A stretch of 64,000 nucleotides of DNA from positions 24,275 to 88,274 of the forward strand of contig NZ_JACYHA010000017.1 of NCBI RefSeq assembly GCF_014837155.1, in the 5' to 3' direction. Position 1 is the stretch's first letter. Each line of letters begins with the position of its first letter. The translations under genes were made by a program, and so were the position numbers. The notes under the pieces are model-generated. The model made no database searches. It worked only from the letters and a program-made list of their open reading frames with translations, and was not told where the DNA came from. This DNA is from Litchfieldia stipae (GTDB lineage Bacteria; Bacillota; Bacilli; Bacillales; Bacillaceae_L). Below are positions 30,874 through 40,101 of this stretch, in pieces.

Positions 30874-32424
30874 TGTACTCATTAACTTTCGTCTATATTC
30901 ACTTGGACTAAGGTCTGTTTCCTTCTTGAACACTCGACTGAAATAATTAGGGTCTTTGTATCCAATAGTAAGGGCAATTTCTTTCAATGAAAGACGGTCA
31001 TCTCGTAAAAATTTCTTTGCTTTATTTAACCGTGCTTGAGTCAAATAATCAATAAAGGTGATATCAAAGCGATCCTTGAATAGTTTACTTAAATAGTAGG
31101 AGCTTAATCCTACTTTTTCAGCCACATCATCTAAAGTAATTTGTTTATGGTAGTTATGGTCAATATAAGCTTTTGTATTCAAGAGGAGAACATCTATATC
31201 GTTCTTTCGCCACTCTCTTATATGCTCCATAATCGAAATCAAATGACTCTTAGCCCTCTCTCTAACCTGCATAGGTGATTCTAACATCTGTAGACTTAAC
31301 TGTACTTCTTCATCGATCCCAAGCTCTTTAATTGGCCTTGTTAATACGCTAAAGAACTCTTCCATTCTCTTCATGGTTTCTTTTAATTCATGTTGGCTTG
31401 CTTCATGAACTAATTGAAAGTACGTATCAAATTGCTGTAAGCTTCTTTGAAGATCTCCTTCTTTTATGGCTTCAATCAATTCCTTCTCTTTTTCAAAGGG
31501 GATGAGCTCTTGCCTTTTCTTCTTAAGCTCGGGATGGAAGATCATATAATTAGCGGTCTGATGATTATAGACTGATTCTAACGCATACACAGCCTCTTCA
31601 TAGGATTGAGGAAAATAACCCGTATGTTCGACAACACTTCCCGTCCCAGCTAGTAATCTAGCTGATTCCTTATGTTGAAAAGCACTGATTGTAGATAACA
31701 GGACATCCTCTTGTACTGTCCCTTTTGATGAAAAAACAAACACAGGTACTTGATAGTTAATGAGTGGCCCTACTAAACAATCTAGATTTTGTTCATGTAA
31801 AATTATTCTTAACCTCTGATACCATCGTTCCTTGTCCTTTCGATCGGAGAAACCATCATGGGCTTGAAAGGAAAAAATAATCACAAAGCCACTTTTCTCT
31901 TGTAAGTCGAGCCACTGATCCCAATCTTCCTTCTGAAAATCATGAACATCATCCATCATCATTGAAAAGACAAACTCCCTTTCAACAAGGGTACTAATTC
32001 TCTCCAGGCGCTGACTTAGTTCCTGTTGGTGAACTTTATTTTTCTGAGTTTCTTCTATTTCCATAACCATCCGATCAACAGCTTCAAGAACATCAGAGAG
32101 CTTACTTGGCTTCAGTAAATACTCCTTCACCCCATATTTCATCACCTGTTGTGCATATTCAAACGTATTGAATGCAGACACCATAATACATTTTGTCGTC
32201 GGGAGTTTAGAGAGTATTTCCTTCACCGCTTGGACTCCATCCATTCGTGGCATTTTGATATCCATAAAAATTAAATCAGGCTTATGTTCTAATGCAAGCT
32301 CGACTGCTTTCTGACCATTAGAAGCTTCGGCAACTACTTGAATATTAGAACGATTTCTTAGTAACATGAGCATTAAACCTTCACGTTCGATTGGTTCATC
32401 GTCTACTAGCATGACCTTAATCAT
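30865..32424 (-). CDS. YesN-type response regulator with AraC DNA-binding domain
   Basis: A 519-residue response regulator. The receiver domain (1-120) has the acidic pair in LVDDE, phospho-acceptor D55 in DLIFMDIKMPRMDG and K105 in YLLKPSK. A long middle region (about 130-400) is predicted as a YesN-type sensory or dimerisation part. The C-terminal AraC/XylS double helix-turn-helix (about 410-515) shows ITLDDVAEKVGLSSYYLSKLFK and LKEIALTIGYKDPNYFSRVFKKE. AAAGGAGGG precedes the ATG, 17 bp after the kinase. It most likely activates the symporter gene in response to the sugar sensor. Confidence 0.93.
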   Translation of the reverse strand: MIKVMLVDDEPIEREGLMLMLLRNRSNIQVVAEASNGQKAVELALEHKPDLIFMDIKMPRMDGVQAVKEILSKLPTTKCIMVSAFNTFEYAQQVMKYGVKEYLLKPSKLSDVLEAVDRMVMEIEETQKNKVHQQELSQRLERISTLVEREFVFSMMMDDVHDFQKEDWDQWLDLQEKSGFVIIFSFQAHDGFSDRKDKERWYQRLRIILHEQNLDCLVGPLINYQVPVFVFSSKGTVQEDVLLSTISAFQHKESARLLAGTGSVVEHTGYFPQSYEEAVYALESVYNHQTANYMIFHPELKKKRQELIPFEKEKELIEAIKEGDLQRSLQQFDTYFQLVHEASQHELKETMKRMEEFFSVLTRPIKELGIDEEVQLSLQMLESPMQVRERAKSHLISIMEHIREWRKNDIDVLLLNTKAYIDHNYHKQITLDDVAEKVGLSSYYLSKLFKDRFDITFIDYLTQARLNKAKKFLRDDRLSLKEIALTIGYKDPNYFSRVFKKETDLSPSEYRRKLMSTKK

Positions 32425-32441
32425 ATTCGCCCTCCTTTCTT

Positions 32442-33875
32442 TTAGATTTCTTGAGTTTTTCTTATTTTTGTGATGACAGTTGTGCCATGACCGAGTTGAG
32501 ATGAAATCGTTACCTCATTTTGCTTATCAAATAATTTTAATCGTTCCACGACATTTCTCATCCCAATACCATTTGAGTGGCCTTTCGTTTCTTCATGATG
32601 GAATTCATGACGATCTTTTGGATTCAACAGCTTTTCAATGGTTCCTGGTTCCATTCCAATCCCATTATCACTAATTTCAATCATGACAAATTGGTCATTT
32701 TGATAAATACGCAATTCAATTTTCGCATCCTCTGATAGCTCCTCAACCCCATGTATAAAAGCATTTTCAACGATGGGTTGAAGCGTTAAGCTAGGAATCG
32801 GCGTCTGAAGACAGGTAGAATCAATGTTTTCTATAAATTCCACACGGTCGCCAAATCTAGACTTTTGAATGAAAAAATACTCTTTAACAATTTGAACTTC
32901 ATCTGCTAGAACAGTTGGTCTTGTTAAATCTCCTAAATTATAGCGGAGTAAGGCAGACACGGATGAAATCAGGTCACTCGTGCGTTCAGCCCCTTCGATA
33001 TAAGCTGTTTTTGAAATCGTATTTAATGTATTAAATAAAAAGTGAGGATTTATTTGGTTTTGTAGACTTCGTAATTCAGTTTCTTTTAAGAGCTGAGCCA
33101 GCTGAGCCTTTTCTTCAATTTCGTTCACTGAAAGCTCTATATTTCTTTTCATTTGATTGAATGTCTTCGTTAAAAACCAGAGCTCGTCCTTCGTTGAAAC
33201 ACGGACATCAGGTCCAGAATAATTTCCTGCAGAAATCTCCTCAGCTGATTTGGTTAAGCTACTAATGGTTCTTGAGATTCCATTGGAATACCATAAGGCA
33301 AATAATAGACTTAACGTGATCAATGCTAGAAAGAAGCTTGTTCCCATCATTTTTGTATAGGCTACTTTTTGCTCTACGAGATTGTAGATTTGATGATAAT
33401 TAAGCAGCTCTTGATTTGTTAGATCCTGCGTCATTTCATATATATAGCGTGAAATCACTTCTGCTTCATTTAAGGAAACAGAATAACGTTGAATGTTCTG
33501 TTGCTTCACTTCAGCAATCGTTTGATCTATGTTCTCTTCAAAACTAGTTATCATATGTTGATAGTTTTTTTGAGAAATCAAATCTACATACAGCTCGGTA
33601 CTATTATATTGTTCTTGCAAGCTAGATAACTCTTGTTTATGTTTATCCAAAAACTCTAGGTTTCCTTGAATCGGATCTAGCACGTAGATATGAAGAGACT
33701 GAAACGTATCATTGGTCACCCTTGTTATTTCATTTAACAGAAATAACCGATCCATTCTTTCATCATTTAGTTCTAATACCTTTTCATTATGTTGATGTTG
33801 GATATAGGCAATCATGACGATAAATACAAGAACAACAGCAAAGTAAAGAAGCAATCTTGTTCTAATTTTCAACAT
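32442..33875 (-). CDS. YesM/LytS-type sensor histidine kinase
   Basis: A 477-residue membrane histidine kinase. Two transmembrane helices (about 7-24 and 177-196) frame an extracellular sensor of 150 residues; a HAMP domain follows (GISRTISSLTKSAEEISAGNY). The His_kinase domain carries the phospho-accepting histidine in QINPHFLFNTLNT, and the ATPase has VENAFIHG (N box), ISDNGIGM and GIGMRNVVERL. Its start overlaps the end of the sugar-binding gene by 14 bp, so the sensor protein and kinase are made together. The binding protein probably docks on the extracellular sensor, as in XylFII/LytS systems. Confidence 0.93.
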   Translation of the reverse strand: MLKIRTRLLLYFAVVLVFIVMIAYIQHQHNEKVLELNDERMDRLFLLNEITRVTNDTFQSLHIYVLDPIQGNLEFLDKHKQELSSLQEQYNSTELYVDLISQKNYQHMITSFEENIDQTIAEVKQQNIQRYSVSLNEAEVISRYIYEMTQDLTNQELLNYHQIYNLVEQKVAYTKMMGTSFFLALITLSLLFALWYSNGISRTISSLTKSAEEISAGNYSGPDVRVSTKDELWFLTKTFNQMKRNIELSVNEIEEKAQLAQLLKETELRSLQNQINPHFLFNTLNTISKTAYIEGAERTSDLISSVSALLRYNLGDLTRPTVLADEVQIVKEYFFIQKSRFGDRVEFIENIDSTCLQTPIPSLTLQPIVENAFIHGVEELSEDAKIELRIYQNDQFVMIEISDNGIGMEPGTIEKLLNPKDRHEFHHEETKGHSNGIGMRNVVERLKLFDKQNEVTISSQLGHGTTVITKIRKTQEI

Positions 33876-34866
33876 GATCGGTCACCTTTATTTCTGCTAT
33901 ATTCTCTTTTCGTATAGCTTTCGTATCAGTATGATAGACGCTCTGAAAGCTATTTCCCTCAAGGATATCTAACATTCTTTCCACACTTTGATAGCCCATT
34001 TCAAATGGGGTTTGAGCAATGATTGTTTGAATTTTCCCCGTTTCTAATAATTGAAGCGTTTCACTTAACGCATCAAAGGCAACAACATACATATCGTCTT
34101 GTTTGTTAAGCGATTGAACAGTTGCTGCAATCCCAATTCCATCAAGGGCACTCGTTCCAAAAAGAGCTGTCACCTCTTCATGGTTTGTTAAGATTCGATA
34201 AGCTTTTTCTTCTGCCCCAACTCTTGTAATGTTTGATTCCTCAATTGCAACAACCTCCATTCCCGCTACCGTTTCAACAGTATCAAGAAACCCTTCCACC
34301 CTTAATTGATGATGTGCAGAAGAAAAACTACCAGTAATAATCCCGATTTTTGCGTGACCATTTGTATCCTCAATCAATGCCTGTCCAGCCATCTGCCCCG
34401 CAAGATAATTATCTGTCCCAATATAGGTAGAGCGTTGACTTTGCGGCGAGTCTGTATCAATTGTCACAACTGGGATCCCTTCCGCCACCGCCTTATTGAT
34501 CATCGGTCTAAACTTCTCATCATTAATCGCTTGCACAATAATCCCATCAACCTTGGATTTGATGGCCATATCCAATAGCTTTAATTGTTCATCTGGATTC
34601 GCTCGACGCGGACCTTTGTATTCTACATACACATCATTAACAGCCTCTGCTTTTTTCGCACCTTGCCCAACTAACTGCCAATAATCATTATCCATTTCTT
34701 CCCCAATCAGGACAAAATGGGATTTTGGTTCATTTGCTGCTTCAGATGAATATTCATTAATCTGCCATTCTATCTTTTGGACCTTGAATGAAGAGTAAAA
34801 GAAAAAAAATAAAGCTCCTATAGAAGCAGCTATTAACACAACATAAATCAATGACTTTCTCGTCAT
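33862..34866 (-). CDS. Membrane-anchored sugar-binding sensor protein
   Basis: A 334-residue periplasmic-binding-protein fold (peripl_BP_4, ribose/galactose-binding class). One N-terminal hydrophobic segment (IYVVLIAASIGALFFFFY, about 8-25) lacks a lipobox cysteine, so it is probably an uncleaved anchor. The binding domain shows LLDMAIKSKVDGIIVQAIND, VVTIDTDSPQSQRSTYIGTDNYLAGQMAG and FDALSETLQLLETGKIQTII. No permease or ATPase gene follows; instead the next two genes are a kinase and response regulator. It is thus a sensing, not transporting, protein. GGAGG stands before the ATG. Confidence 0.9.
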   Translation of the reverse strand: MTRKSLIYVVLIAASIGALFFFFYSSFKVQKIEWQINEYSSEAANEPKSHFVLIGEEMDNDYWQLVGQGAKKAEAVNDVYVEYKGPRRANPDEQLKLLDMAIKSKVDGIIVQAINDEKFRPMINKAVAEGIPVVTIDTDSPQSQRSTYIGTDNYLAGQMAGQALIEDTNGHAKIGIITGSFSSAHHQLRVEGFLDTVETVAGMEVVAIEESNITRVGAEEKAYRILTNHEEVTALFGTSALDGIGIAATVQSLNKQDDMYVVAFDALSETLQLLETGKIQTIIAQTPFEMGYQSVERMLDILEGNSFQSVYHTDTKAIRKENIAEIKVTDHVEN

Positions 34867-35094
34867 AATAACCTCCAGTAAAAGGAAACGAATTTCTGAA
34901 GTTTATCTTAACAAGGACAATGGAACAGGTCAATGAGAAGGAACCTCACTGTTTTTATTAATCCTTTAGATTGATATCTCCTCAACAAGAATTTTTTGCG
35001 ACATAAATAAAACTGTTTGCAATCGCAAATAATTTAGTATAGGGCGATCCTATGCGGTTATACACTACCATCTGATTGAAATAGAGGTGCTTTT

Positions 35095-35580
35095 ATGATT
35101 GACATGATTATTTTATTTGCAGGAACCTTCTTTGGACTTTTTTCAATGCCTTCTTGGTTTAGGAACAAATCTAAAGCATTCTGGATCCCCTTTTATTTGT
35201 TGAACTGTATTTTTAATTATCTATCTGACAAAATACTCGTTGAGAAAAAGGCAATTGAGTATCCGGTACGATTCTTACCAAAGGTTTTCAAAGTAAACTT
35301 CATCTATAATTTTCTAGTCTGTCCATTTATCACCTTTCGATTTTGTCTATCTACAAACCCAGCTTCTCTAAAAGATATAATCCTTAAATTACTCATATTC
35401 TCATTGCCACAGGGCCTTTATGAAATTATTTTGGAAAAGAAAACAAATACCATCAAATTTAAAGGAAATTGGAAGGGATATTACTCACTCGCGCTTGTTT
35501 TTGCTTTTAAAATCATGAGTTTGGGGGTTTATATCATCCTTAAAAATATGATGTCAAAAAGGGAAGCTTCATCGAGATAG
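35095..35580 (+). CDS. CBO0543-like membrane protein
   Basis: A 161-residue integral membrane protein with about four helices. The pattern resembles the poorly known CBO0543 family of Firmicutes (tentative). GAGGTG precedes the ATG. It is divergent from the sensor operon, and the shared 228-bp gap has a TTTGCAATCGCAAA palindrome at 35016-35029. No function can be given. Confidence 0.6.
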   Translation: MIDMIILFAGTFFGLFSMPSWFRNKSKAFWIPFYLLNCIFNYLSDKILVEKKAIEYPVRFLPKVFKVNFIYNFLVCPFITFRFCLSTNPASLKDIILKLLIFSLPQGLYEIILEKKTNTIKFKGNWKGYYSLALVFAFKIMSLGVYIILKNMMSKREASSR

Positions 35581-35620
35581 AAAAGAAGGACAGGAATGAT
35601 TGTTCCTACCCTTCTTTTTC
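35581..35620. terminator. Bidirectional terminator
   Basis: AAAGAAGG-CAGGAA and TTCCT-CCTTCTTTTT pair between two convergent genes. Confidence 0.8.
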
Positions 35621-35632
35621 TAGGGAAACCTC

Positions 35633-36010
35633 TTATTTATCTTCTCTTAATAAATACTCATTTCCGTCTTGGTCATAAAACGTGAACATCGTTCCAAATG
35701 GCATTCGTAACATTTCGTCCACTTTCACACCCTTCTCCACTAATTTCTCGTAAGCTGACTCAACATCTGTCGTGCTGAAAAGAATCGATGGGTGAGACAC
35801 TTTAGTTGGTTGTTGCTGTTCCATCGCAGCTTTAGAGTATAGAACTAATGTAGTGAATTCGTCTTCACTTGGTCCTACCTCTATCCATGCCATATTCGGT
35901 CCCATCGGTTGCTCAAGTTTTAGGACAAAATCCATTTTGTTTAACCAGAAGTCCTTTGCCTGTTGCTGATCTTGTACATATACCGTTATTTTACCAATTT
36001 TATTAATCAT
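35633..36010 (-). CDS. VOC-family (glyoxalase-like) protein
   Basis: A 125-residue glyoxalase/bleomycin-resistance/dioxygenase-fold protein: GKITVYVQDQQQAKDFWLNKMDFVLK at the start and FTFYDQDGNEYLLRE at the end, with a metal-site glutamate in the last strand. AGGAGG precedes the ATG. It has a VOC neighbour at 36098, separated by a REP-like hairpin, but the two are only distantly alike. The substrate is unknown. Confidence 0.85.
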   Translation of the reverse strand: MINKIGKITVYVQDQQQAKDFWLNKMDFVLKLEQPMGPNMAWIEVGPSEDEFTTLVLYSKAAMEQQQPTKVSHPSILFSTTDVESAYEKLVEKGVKVDEMLRMPFGTMFTFYDQDGNEYLLREDK

Positions 36011-36045
36011 GAGATTCCTCCTGTTGATTATGTATTTAACGCATT

Positions 36046-36090
36046 GGGGACGGTTCTCACTCTGCCCAAAACAGAGTGAGAACCGCCCCC
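36046..36090. repeat. REP-like hairpin, full copy
   Basis: GGGGACGGTTCTCACTCTG and CAGAGTGAGAACCGCCCCC are inverted partners separated by CCCAAAA. The same element occurs at 38209-38251 and as a half copy at 37666-37686. GGGGACGGTTCT-type repeats resemble REP sequences linked to Y1 (RAYT) transposases in Bacilli; no such transposase is in the window. Confidence 0.85.
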
Positions 36091-36097
36091 AAACTTC

Positions 36098-36493
36098 TTA
36101 TTTCGCATTCTCATCAGTCTGATGAATGCCAAATGTGTTGCCTTCTGTATCAATATAATATCCCTGCCAAGCCATGCCAGGCAGAGCATGCTTTGGCAAA
36201 GCTACCTTGCCACCAAGTGATAGAATTTTCTCCTCAGTGGAATCGTAATCCTTTATTTCCATTGTACAAGCGTAACCGTTCATCGCCTGACCTTGCTCTG
36301 GAGGAGCACTTTGGCGTTTCACGAGAGCTCCGTTTATCCCAAGCTCCTTTTCGTCACCTGTCACAGCTCCAAAATACGGCACACCCGCATAATCGCTCCA
36401 ATCTTCAAACGTCCACCCAAATACTTCCCCATAAAACATTTTTGCTCGCTCCATGTCGTTCACATGAATTTCAAAATGAATTACTCTTCCCAT
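36098..36493 (-). CDS. VOC-family protein
   Basis: A 131-residue VOC-fold protein of the type with HFEIHVNDMERAKMFYGEVFGWTFEDW at the N-terminus and YIDTEGNTFGIHQTDENAK at the C-terminus. This subclass (two half-modules, short) is often annotated as glyoxalase-like without known substrate. AGGAGG precedes the ATG. It lies upstream of the second VOC gene on the same strand. Confidence 0.85.
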   Translation of the reverse strand: MGRVIHFEIHVNDMERAKMFYGEVFGWTFEDWSDYAGVPYFGAVTGDEKELGINGALVKRQSAPPEQGQAMNGYACTMEIKDYDSTEEKILSLGGKVALPKHALPGMAWQGYYIDTEGNTFGIHQTDENAK

Positions 36494-36633
36494 GAAAGCC
36501 TCCTTATTTATTGTTGATTTGATTTCATTAAGTAAATACTACTTCTACTAGACTATAACCTTCTTCATTATTGGAATAATTAATAAATTTATTCATCATG
36601 AAAAGAAAAGTTGTAAAATAGTTTTCTAGTCCC

Positions 36634-37086
36634 TTACTTCTCTAAGTATTCTTTTAACGAATCCAAATCCTTTGCACATGCCTTTTTAAAGGAGCCTGCC
36701 ATCATTTTACCGAAAAGTTTAGTTAAGCCAGTTAGACCATTTATCTCACCGTTCAAAGTAACCTCTGTATGGTGATTAGTTGAAGCCAAACTATATGTAA
36801 ACACAAATTCTCCTTTACCGGTTGTTCCTTTCGTTCCATCACAGCGAAGGACAATTTTCTCTGGCTCATTCAGTTCAACCACTTCAAATTGTTCAGTCGC
36901 TTCCTTTCCAAACATTCTTCTTGTTTCCTTCCACTGACTACCTTCCTGCATTGGCCCCTGGTCTAGTCGCTCAATTCCAACAAAACCTTGCATCCACTGC
37001 CTGGCAGAATCAAGGTCTAGTAGTGCCTTATATGCTTCTTCTTTAGGGACATTTAGATTTCTTTTTACCTCAAAACGAATACTCAA
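36634..37086 (-). CDS. SRPBCC (START-like) family protein
   Basis: A 150-residue protein with the helix-grip SRPBCC fold: KRNLNVPKEEAYKALLDLDSARQWMQGF begins the domain, and a long C-terminal helix (FKKACAKDLDSLKEYLEK) closes the cavity. Such proteins bind hydrophobic ligands; polyketide-cyclase or Aha1-like annotations are common, but activity is unknown. The start is TTG, with GGAGG eight bases upstream. It lies with a GNAT gene and the VOC genes in a run of small minus-strand genes that need not be one operon. Confidence 0.8.
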   Translation of the reverse strand: MSIRFEVKRNLNVPKEEAYKALLDLDSARQWMQGFVGIERLDQGPMQEGSQWKETRRMFGKEATEQFEVVELNEPEKIVLRCDGTKGTTGKGEFVFTYSLASTNHHTEVTLNGEINGLTGLTKLFGKMMAGSFKKACAKDLDSLKEYLEK

Positions 37087-37165
37087 GCTATTTTCCTCCT
37101 ATTAACCAATTCTTACTATCATTATCTCACAATATGATTGGTTTAAATGAAGCCTACGTAGTTTT

Positions 37166-37636
37166 TTATTGCTGCTCAATGCACTTTATCATCGAAGCCA
37201 CTTTTATATTGATTCCGTTAGGTTTATTAACAATCTCCTCATCATAAACCGAATAGCCTAGTGAAGTATATAAATTGATGTTTTTCACTACGTTCATACG
37301 GACCTTACAAGTGATTTTCGAAATATTCTCCTCGTTTGCTAGCTTTTCTAAATAACGTAGCATTGATTTCGCAATCCCTTGACCCTGCATCTCTGGAATA
37401 ACTGATAATCTATAAAAATACAAACCTTCTTCAATGAATTTAAAGCGAACCATTCCAACAGGTTGACCATCCTTATATTGAATTAAACTCCGCTCTCCCT
37501 CTCTTTGAGCAGTTAAAATTGATTCCACTGTTTCATCCAATGCACTAGAAGGCTCCTCAGTATACACCTTAAATGCTTGAATCATTAAATCATGAATGAC
37601 CGACACATCTGATAAATCAGCTACCTTAATTTCCAA
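37166..37636 (-). CDS. GNAT-family N-acetyltransferase
   Basis: A 156-residue acetyltransferase with the acetyl-CoA motif LYFYRLSVIPEMQGQGIAKSMLRYLEKLA (QGQGIA pyrophosphate loop) and the C-terminal NINLYTSLGYSVYDEE strand. Start TTG, GGAGGAG upstream. The substrate cannot be predicted. It diverges from another GNAT gene at 37739, but the two are not recent duplicates. Confidence 0.85.
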   Translation of the reverse strand: MEIKVADLSDVSVIHDLMIQAFKVYTEEPSSALDETVESILTAQREGERSLIQYKDGQPVGMVRFKFIEEGLYFYRLSVIPEMQGQGIAKSMLRYLEKLANEENISKITCKVRMNVVKNINLYTSLGYSVYDEEIVNKPNGINIKVASMIKCIEQQ

Positions 37637-37665
37637 AATGAACTCCTCCTTCTAGTTAGAACACA

Positions 37666-37686
37666 GAGGGACGGTCTAACTCTGCC
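37666..37686. repeat. REP-like half copy
   Basis: GAGGGACGGTCTAACTCTGCC matches the left arm of the 36046 and 38209 hairpins but lacks the right arm. Confidence 0.6.
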
Positions 37687-37738
37687 TAGGTGTATGGTAA
37701 CATTATAGCAAGAATATTCTTACAAAGGAGAAAAAACG

Positions 37739-38200
37739 ATGATCTTAAGTCAAACAAGAGATGTTGAATTAATTGCTAAACTGAATAAGCATGTACATGA
37801 TGTACACGTAGAGCAATATCCCGAGTATTTCCAAGAATATAACTATGAAAATATCTTAGCTTTCTATCAAGGGATTATTAATAAAGAAGAATTTCTCTTC
37901 CTTCTATTGGAGGATTTTAGCCAGCCAATAGGTTATGCTTGGGTTGAGATGAAGAACTATCCTGAAACTGCGTTTAAAAAGGAGTACAAATCAGTGTATG
38001 TCCATCAAATTAGTATTTCATATAATTATAGAAACAAAGGGTACGGTTCTATATTAATGGAAGAGATTTATTCAGTAGCTAGGTCGAATGGAATCAATCG
38101 CGTGGAATTGGATTATTGGACAAATAATCTAATCGCAATAGACTTTTACAACAAAAATGGCTTTGTGACATATCGTGAGTTGGTTTATAAGGAACTTTAA
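37739..38200 (+). CDS. GNAT-family N-acetyltransferase
   Basis: A 153-residue acetyltransferase. VYVHQISISYNYRNKGYGSILMEEIYSVA holds the acetyl-CoA loop (RNKGYG), and VELDYWTNNLIAIDFYNKNGF is the typical C-terminal element. AAAGGAG precedes the ATG. A REP-like hairpin follows the gene and may end transcription. Function unknown. Confidence 0.85.
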   Translation: MILSQTRDVELIAKLNKHVHDVHVEQYPEYFQEYNYENILAFYQGIINKEEFLFLLLEDFSQPIGYAWVEMKNYPETAFKKEYKSVYVHQISISYNYRNKGYGSILMEEIYSVARSNGINRVELDYWTNNLIAIDFYNKNGFVTYRELVYKEL

Positions 38201-38208
38201 TTCAAATC

Positions 38209-38251
38209 GGGGCGGTTCTTACTCTGCCTCGGCAGAGTGAGAACCGTCCCC
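38209..38251. repeat. REP-like hairpin, full copy
   Basis: GGGGCGGTTCTTACTCTGCC and GGCAGAGTGAGAACCGTCCCC form a long stem with almost no loop. Confidence 0.85.
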
Positions 38252-38423
38252 ATCCTTCCGATTTGTGAACAATTCATGAATGTTTTCCCTATTTACACCG
38301 TGTTAATTGCTCTTACAAGTGAATTATGGTAAGACTTGTATATGATTATCCCTTTTACTTTTCGTTTGAGGTTTTAAGTTCTATAAAAAAAGGGGAAATT
38401 ATCAAGTATAGGAGGAATTAACG

Positions 38424-39005
38424 ATGAAAAAGCTTATGACATTGACAACAGCATTGATACTAGCATTAGTAATCTCAAATAGCGTATTCGCTCATTCTCA
38501 CTTGCAAGGATCGAATCCTGCGGATGGTGATGTGCTGACAGAGCCACTTACTGAAATTGTGCTCGAATTTGATGGAAATATTGAACAAGGGAGCTTCATT
38601 GAATTGACAAATGGGGCTGGAGAAAGTGTTGAACTTCAGGACACAGTCATTGGCGATGGTACTCTAACTGGTATCGCATCAGAACCGCTAGCAAACGAAG
38701 AGTACCAAGTGAATTGGAGTATTATTAGTGCAGATGGTCACCCATTAGAAGGCACTTTCTCATTTACAGTTGATGCTCCAGTTACCGAGCAAGCGGAAGA
38801 AGAAGAAGTTACAGAGGAGCCTGCTGAAACACCAGAAACGGTTGAAGAACCTGTGGATGAACCAGAACAACCAACTGAAACACAAGAAGAAACGACAGCC
38901 GATGAGGTGCAAGAAGATTCATCTTCTATGCCAGTCATATTATTTGTTCTATTATTGATCATCATTATCGCTGTAATCTTCTTTATCATGAAAAAAAGGA
39001 AATAG
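38424..39005 (+). CDS. CopC-domain copper-binding protein, membrane anchored
   Basis: A 193-residue exported protein. After a signal peptide the mature form starts with HSHLQGSNPADGDVL, the CopC fold whose N-terminal histidine ligates copper; ISADGHPLEGTFSF contains another typical histidine. A Glu/Pro/Thr-rich spacer (about 120-168) and a C-terminal membrane helix with a KKRK stop signal anchor it. YobA/YcnJ-like proteins pair CopC with CopD; here CopD is the next gene, three bases downstream. Copper uptake or tolerance at the membrane is the expected role. Confidence 0.9.
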   Translation: MKKLMTLTTALILALVISNSVFAHSHLQGSNPADGDVLTEPLTEIVLEFDGNIEQGSFIELTNGAGESVELQDTVIGDGTLTGIASEPLANEEYQVNWSIISADGHPLEGTFSFTVDAPVTEQAEEEEVTEEPAETPETVEEPVDEPEQPTETQEETTADEVQEDSSSMPVILFVLLLIIIIAVIFFIMKKRK

Positions 39006-39008
39006 GTA

Positions 39009-40097
39009 ATGGCTTTACTGACCATTCTTAGTCAAACCCTATTATTTCTATCTTTTTCATTTTTAGTAGGAAGCTTCATCCTATTACTTGCACCAAATGA
39101 TTATCGACCAGATGTAACCTTTTCAAAACGCTTGCTAATGATTAGTAGCATTACTCTACCCATTTTCGCATTTGTACCTGTGTTGGACATTACATTATTT
39201 CTTGCTCCACGATTAGGTTTTGTTGACTCACTTATTATGGTTGTCACTTCGTACACGGTTGGGACAGCCTGGAGCTTCACCCTATTAGGTTCATTTCTTT
39301 TACTTAGTTTCATTGCTATCGGTTTTACAGAAAAGGCTAGTTTTGGTGCAATCGGTTCGTTACTGACATTAGGAATTATTCTAACGGTTGCTTGGTCAAG
39401 TCATGCAGGTGTCATGGATCCATTCTTAGGAATCATCGGAGACTTTCTTCATCTAGTTGCTGTGAGTATTTGGGTAGGAGTACTGCTAATTGCTGGTTGG
39501 TTTGCCAAAAACCATAACCATTGGCTCAATTTCTTAAAATGGTATTCATTGATGGCTTTTAGTTGCTTAATGATCACGGTGGTTAGTGGATTTTTGATGA
39601 TGGATGTGCTTGTTGATGACTATGTGGACTCGTGGATGGTGTCTTATGGACAAGGATTACTAGCTAAACATTTATTTATTCTGCCACTCCTTTTTTATGC
39701 GTTAGTGAATGGATTGATTGTGAAGTATAAGTTATCAAAAGACACTACATTCAATCCTATCCCTTGGGTTCGCTTAGAGGGCATCATCTTATTCGTAATT
39801 TTTGCCATTACTGCGTTCTATTCTCAGCAGCCACCACCTCATGGGAATTTTCTAACGAGTGATGCAGTATCACCATTATTTCAGTTCTTTCATGGTGCTA
39901 CCATTGATACCGAGAGTACGATTGGCTTTGTCACAAACGCAAATACCATTTTCTGGTTAGTGATTTCATTGTTAATTTTTGGTTTAATGGTAGTATCGTT
40001 TATGAAGAAAGCATCGATCGTGATATCATTTCTATTAAGTTGCCTAATTGTTATTTGCGTTTATGTAATGATTATGGTGACTGTAGTAGTAAGTTAA
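39009..40097 (+). CDS. CopD-domain membrane protein
   Basis: A 362-residue membrane protein with about eight or nine helices. It has the CopD-type segment DFLHLVAVSIWVGVLLIAGWFA with paired histidine and aromatic residues, and a later GLLAKHLFILPLLFYALVNG helix. The start lies just after the copC-like stop, with AAAGG overlapping the end of that gene, so the two are coupled. Family knowledge: CopD works with CopC in copper import across the membrane. A terminator follows at 40102. Confidence 0.88.
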   Translation: MALLTILSQTLLFLSFSFLVGSFILLLAPNDYRPDVTFSKRLLMISSITLPIFAFVPVLDITLFLAPRLGFVDSLIMVVTSYTVGTAWSFTLLGSFLLLSFIAIGFTEKASFGAIGSLLTLGIILTVAWSSHAGVMDPFLGIIGDFLHLVAVSIWVGVLLIAGWFAKNHNHWLNFLKWYSLMAFSCLMITVVSGFLMMDVLVDDYVDSWMVSYGQGLLAKHLFILPLLFYALVNGLIVKYKLSKDTTFNPIPWVRLEGIILFVIFAITAFYSQQPPPHGNFLTSDAVSPLFQFFHGATIDTESTIGFVTNANTIFWLVISLLIFGLMVVSFMKKASIVISFLLSCLIVICVYVMIMVTVVVS

Positions 40098-40101
40098 AAT
40101 G

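Noticed and set aside
36076..36495. 139-residue plus-strand frame over the VOC gene
   Set aside because: Antisense shadow beginning in the REP-like hairpin; the minus-strand VOC protein is clear.
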